Shown here in pieces: positions 60,674 through 64,000 of a DNA stretch of 64,000 nucleotides. Within the stretch, counting starts at the first letter, position 1, and each line of letters starts with the position of its first letter. The notes beneath the pieces are model-generated. The model searched no databases and was not told the DNA's origin. It worked only from the letters and a program-made list of their open reading frames with translations. This DNA is from Saprospiraceae bacterium (GTDB taxonomy: Bacteria > Bacteroidota > Bacteroidia > Chitinophagales > Saprospiraceae). The translations under genes and the position numbers were made by a program. Location: positions 1-64,000 of the forward strand of contig JAHDES010000018.1 in NCBI GenBank assembly GCA_020628645.1, read 5' to 3'.

Positions 60674-62290
60674 ATGCGTTTTTCTTTTCCTCTCTTGATT
60701 GCAATTTCTGTTTCATTCTTCTTCCTTGCCTGTGGTGGTGAAACACAAGAAAATACCAGCAAAAAAAGTATCTTTCACTACAATCAACCCAACCCTATTA
60801 CCTCCCTTGATCCCGTATTTGCCAAAAGTCAAAATAATATTTGGGCTTGTGATCATTTGTACAATCGCTTGGTGGAATTAGATGACAATTTGAATGTAAT
60901 TCCTGCCATCGCTAAATCTTGGACCGTAAGTGATGATGGTTTAGTGTATACCTTTAATTTACGAGATGATATCTATTTTCATGATAATGATGCATTTCCA
61001 GATCAAAAAGGACGACAACTAGTAGCAGAAGATGTGGTCTACAGCTTTAATCGCTTGATTGATCCAAAAGTAGCTTCTCCTGGGAGTTGGATTTTTCAAA
61101 ATAAATTAGTAACCAGTGAGCCATTCAAAGCAATTAGTCCAACTCAATTTGAATTACGATTAAAAGAAGCTTTTCGACCTATTTTAGGTATTTTAAGTAT
61201 GCATTATTGTTCCATCGTTCCAAAAGAAGCAGTAGATCAATATGGCGATCGCTTTCGCTCAAATCCTGTTGGTACTGGGCCATTTCAATTAAAAAAATGG
61301 CTCGAAAATCAGTCACTTTTTTTAGCTAAAAATCCTAATTATTTTGAAAAAGAAGGTAGTAGAACACTTCCATATCTAGATGGCGTACGCGTTAGTTTTA
61401 TAGGTGATAAAAAGTCAGCTTTCTTAGAATTAATGGGCAATAAACTAGATTTAATTTCAGGTTTAGAATCTTCCTATACCAATGAACTTTTAAATGCAAA
61501 TGGTAATTTAAAAGCTGATTTAAATTCAAAAATACAATTCTTAAAATCTCCTTTTTTAAATACGGAATACTTGGGCATCAATTTGAATTTAAATCAAGTC
61601 AATCCATTAGCTAAAAAGAAAGTTCGTCAAGCTTTAAACTATGGTTTTGATCGAAAATTAATGCTACAGAAATTGCGAAATAATGTTGGTACACCTGCCC
61701 AATCGGGTTTCGTACCCAAAGGCCTACCTTCTTATTCTACAACTGTAAAAGGCTATTCTTATCAAATAGATAAAGCGCGTCAGTTGTTGGCAGAAGCGGG
61801 TTTCCCTAATGGAGAAGGACTTCCACGAATTGAATTATACACCAATAAAGACTATCTTGATTTATGTACATTTATCGTACGTCAATGGGAAGATTTGGGT
61901 ATTAAGGTACAAATTGAAGTATTAGAATCTGCCACATTACGCAATAAAATGACCAAAGGTGAAGTGCCTTTTTTCCGCGCTTCCTGGATTGCGGATTATC
62001 CAGATGAAGAAAGTTATTTCACTGTTTTTTATAGTAAAAATCCTGCGCCGCCCAATTATACTCGATTTAACAATGCTCAATTTGACGCACTTTATGAACA
62101 AGCATTACAAGAAAATGACGATCAAAAACGTCAGGCTATTTATCAGAAAATGGATCAATTGATTATCGAAGAAGCTCCTGTGATCTTCTTATTTTATGAT
62201 GAAACAGCCCTATTTGCCCAGAAAAATATAAAAGGATTGAGTAAAAATGCCCTAAATCTTTTAGCACTAAAACGAGTAAAGAAAGATTAG
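60674..62290 (+). CDS. peptide/oligosaccharide-type ABC solute-binding lipoprotein
   Basis: A 538-residue SBP_bac_5 (family 5) extracytoplasmic solute-binding protein. The frame opens at a TTG at 60641, but the ATG at 60674 leads into the signal peptide with lipobox FLAC (Cys20), so it is preferred. Visible marks are NPITSLDPVFAKS (about 38-50), WTVSDDGLVYTFNLRDDIYFHD, the EDVVYSFNRLIDP tract, and QLLAEAGFPNGEGLP in the second half. Such proteins capture peptides or nickel for an ABC importer. No permease or ATPase gene is adjacent here. Its stop is followed by a hairpin at 62329-62368. Confidence 0.92.
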   Translation: MRFSFPLLIAISVSFFFLACGGETQENTSKKSIFHYNQPNPITSLDPVFAKSQNNIWACDHLYNRLVELDDNLNVIPAIAKSWTVSDDGLVYTFNLRDDIYFHDNDAFPDQKGRQLVAEDVVYSFNRLIDPKVASPGSWIFQNKLVTSEPFKAISPTQFELRLKEAFRPILGILSMHYCSIVPKEAVDQYGDRFRSNPVGTGPFQLKKWLENQSLFLAKNPNYFEKEGSRTLPYLDGVRVSFIGDKKSAFLELMGNKLDLISGLESSYTNELLNANGNLKADLNSKIQFLKSPFLNTEYLGINLNLNQVNPLAKKKVRQALNYGFDRKLMLQKLRNNVGTPAQSGFVPKGLPSYSTTVKGYSYQIDKARQLLAEAGFPNGEGLPRIELYTNKDYLDLCTFIVRQWEDLGIKVQIEVLESATLRNKMTKGEVPFFRASWIADYPDEESYFTVFYSKNPAPPNYTRFNNAQFDALYEQALQENDDQKRQAIYQKMDQLIIEEAPVIFLFYDETALFAQKNIKGLSKNALNLLALKRVKKD

Positions 62291-62328
62291 AAAGTGTTAT
62301 ATTACTATTAAAATGACGTTTATTTGTA

Positions 62329-62368
62329 ATTTTTCACGCCTAAATAATACTATAAAGGAGTGAAAAAT
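62329..62368 (+). terminator. hairpin after the solute-binding protein gene
   Basis: ATTTTTCAC (62329-62337) pairs with GTGAAAAAT (62360-62368), a 9-bp stem with a 22-base loop. There is no clean T-run, so it may instead be part of the next gene's leader. Confidence 0.4.
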
Positions 62369-62404
62369 CATTTAAGCTATGCTGCAAGTATAAATACGAA
62401 TGTT

Positions 62405-64000
62405 ATGCCACCTATTATAAAATCTACACTTTTACTCTTATTTTTTATTAGTACAACACATCTATTGGCACAATCTAATGTGCTAGATATTGCCAATAAA
62501 GAATTTGAATTGCACGATTATCAAAACGCTTTAAAGCATTATCAAGAAGCTGCTGCATCTTTACCAAGTAGTGAGTCAATACAAGCAAAAATAGGCGATT
62601 GCCATTTTTATCTTAATAACCTTCTAGCTGCTAGAGATGCTTATGCAAAAGCCATTGACGCTCGCCTAATTACTCCTCCTCAAATGTTCTTGTACGCTAA
62701 GACCTTGATGGGATTGGGTGAATATGATAATGCCAAACAGTGGTTTACCTATTATGGAGAAGGGGATCCCGTCACAGGAGAAAACTATACCAAGGCTTGT
62801 GAAATAGCTATAAATCGAAAAAATGAAGCGCCCATTTATGAAGTTAGAAAAGTTGGGGTGAATTCATCTTCTAGCGATTTTGGAGTAAGTTTCTATGGAA
62901 ATCAATTAGTCTTTGCATCTATGCAAAAAAGACGTGATGGAGAAAATCCAGTTGTTGCTCAACAAAATCAATTGTTTATTTCAAGTATTTCGGACAATGG
63001 AATGATTGCTCAAAGCAATTACTTGCATAATAAATTACAAGCTCAATATGGAGCTGGCCCCATTTCATTTTCAAAAGATGGAAAAAAAGTAGCCTTTACC
63101 AAGAATAATTTTAAATCAGGTATTCGTCAAATTCCTTCAAGTGGATGGGAAATGAGTTTATACACAGCAGATGTTGCTAATGACGGAAGTTGGAAAAATG
63201 TCCGCCCTTTTCCGCATAATGGAAGTAGTTTTTCAACGGGTTTTCCTCATTATTCTGAAGATGGACAAATGCTTTATTTTGCTTCTAATCGTCCTGATGG
63301 TTTTGGAGGATATGATATTTTTGTCTCCAAAAAAGTTGGTGGTGAGTGGACCTTACCTGAAAACTTAGGTAACACAATTAATTCTCCTGGAAATGAAATT
63401 ACGCCATTTAAAACTGGAAATTATCTTTATTTTTCATCGGATTGGCACCCCGGTTTTGGAGGTTTTGATATTTTTAAAGCAGAACAACGATCAGGAAATT
63501 GGGCGAAAATATTTCATCAAGGAACAGGACTAAACTCTACCTATGATGACATGGGATTTATTTATGATACAAAGAAAAATAGTGCTTATTTTACTTCAAA
63601 TCGCTCTGGAGGTAAAGGAAATGAGGATATTTATTTAGCAAGAAAATCATTACAAAAATTCATCGTTTCTGTTACTGAAATAGATAAAAAAACACCTATT
63701 AAAGATGCAATTTTGGATTTTTCTGCTTGTGGTCAGTCTGCTATTCGTACGGACAAAGACGGTAAATTTAGATTTCAAGTAGAAGGAAGTTTTGATTGTA
63801 CCTTTGAGATTCGAAAGGATAATTATAATACTACTTCTTATACGATTTCCTCTGATGGTAAAGGAGGTTTGAAAAATATTCCTATCATTCTTCGTAAAGA
63901 GGGGAGTAGTATCTTGCCAGATGAAGTCATTACAGGGATCGAAGAAACAAATCCTTCAGAAATTAAATCCAATACTTATGCAGGAAAAGTAGTTGATTTT
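62405..64000 (+). CDS. PorE-like T9SS protein with TPR, PD40 and regulatory domain (truncated at window edge)
   Basis: The first 532 residues of a larger protein; the frame runs off the right edge. The ATG at 62405 opens a signal peptide (residues 1-22, ending LLAQ), while the ATG five bases upstream is out of frame. Residues about 25-135 are TPR-like helices (FELHDYQNALKHYQEA), then WD40/PD40-type repeats (about 160-405; ASNRPDGFGGYDIF, SSDWHPGFGGFDIF, TSNRSGGKGNEDIY), then a CarboxypepD_reg-like domain (about 418-470). This order matches PorE, a peptidoglycan-linked T9SS component, whose OmpA domain would follow beyond the window. A generic OmpA-family protein is the alternative. Confidence 0.85.
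   Translation, partial: MPPIIKSTLLLLFFISTTHLLAQSNVLDIANKEFELHDYQNALKHYQEAAASLPSSESIQAKIGDCHFYLNNLLAARDAYAKAIDARLITPPQMFLYAKTLMGLGEYDNAKQWFTYYGEGDPVTGENYTKACEIAINRKNEAPIYEVRKVGVNSSSSDFGVSFYGNQLVFASMQKRRDGENPVVAQQNQLFISSISDNGMIAQSNYLHNKLQAQYGAGPISFSKDGKKVAFTKNNFKSGIRQIPSSGWEMSLYTADVANDGSWKNVRPFPHNGSSFSTGFPHYSEDGQMLYFASNRPDGFGGYDIFVSKKVGGEWTLPENLGNTINSPGNEITPFKTGNYLYFSSDWHPGFGGFDIFKAEQRSGNWAKIFHQGTGLNSTYDDMGFIYDTKKNSAYFTSNRSGGKGNEDIYLARKSLQKFIVSVTEIDKKTPIKDAILDFSACGQSAIRTDKDGKFRFQVEGSFDCTFEIRKDNYNTTSYTISSDGKGGLKNIPIILRKEGSSILPDEVITGIEETNPSEIKSNTYAGKVVDF

Overview
The window is a chromosomal segment of a low-GC Bacteroidota bacterium, most likely from the Saprospiria (an inference from gene families). 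Direct support includes several proteins with type IX secretion (T9SS) C-terminal sorting domains (positions 9390-11639, 16693-18078, 22366-24843, 36643-39174), gldA of the gliding/T9SS system, a PorE-like T9SS protein at the right edge, a short RpoD/SigA primary sigma factor, the sigma/TonB-type anti-sigma pairing, and many -7 boxes of the Bacteroidota form TAnnTTTG. No tRNA, rRNA, CRISPR array, insertion sequence or prophage was seen; coding is dense and mostly housekeeping or envelope-related.

Layout. 0-9 kb: a lipoprotein, two endonuclease/exonuclease/phosphatase-fold exported proteins, a YheT-type hydrolase and a 1685-residue TamB-like protein. 9-16.7 kb: a secreted FG-GAP protein, an NhaC-type antiporter with an unusual exported N-terminal extension, a small stand-alone protein resembling effector-associated domain 11, a lipocalin-like lipoprotein and a GWxTD-type protein. 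16.7-25 kb: a T9SS cargo protein, then an ECF sigma factor, a membrane anti-sigma-like protein ending in a TonB domain and an MsbA-like ABC transporter in a row, then a large multi-domain T9SS protein. 25-31 kb: an orphan helical-repeat protein, an ABC exporter/HlyD pair and a membrane protein. 30.8-36.5 kb: rpoD, pnp, rpsO and two lipoproteins. 36.6-41 kb: a second dockerin-like T9SS protein and a paralogue of the orphan helical protein. 41-52 kb: a gamma-glutamylcyclotransferase-like protein, smc, a DUF5686-type protein, a 25-codon membrane micropeptide, a CoxE-type VWA protein, gldA and a phosphodiesterase. 52-64 kb: a 308-residue protein with 28 cysteines, folD, a glucosaminidase, a GlcNAc-kinase-like ATPase, pfkA, a DUF937/repeat/OmpA protein, a peptide-type solute-binding lipoprotein and the truncated PorE-like gene.

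The most unusual content is of two kinds. First, the cysteine-rich protein at 52018-52944: no signal peptide, 28 Cys and 11 Trp, and a possible zinc-protease-like helix in which HExxH reads YExxV. Second, structured intergenic DNA: one family of about 140-180 bp with two close copies (53918-54059 and 58241-58419) that differ by a swapped-in hairpin, plus a degenerate third copy; a second family of 104-114 bp with CAAGTTGCG terminal inverted repeats in opposite orientations (53019-53122 and 56024-56137); and a 208-bp inverted-repeat element at 50014-50221. Several gene starts were moved downstream of the longest open frame because the longer form begins inside such a repeat, uses TTG, or lies ahead of a clear signal peptide.
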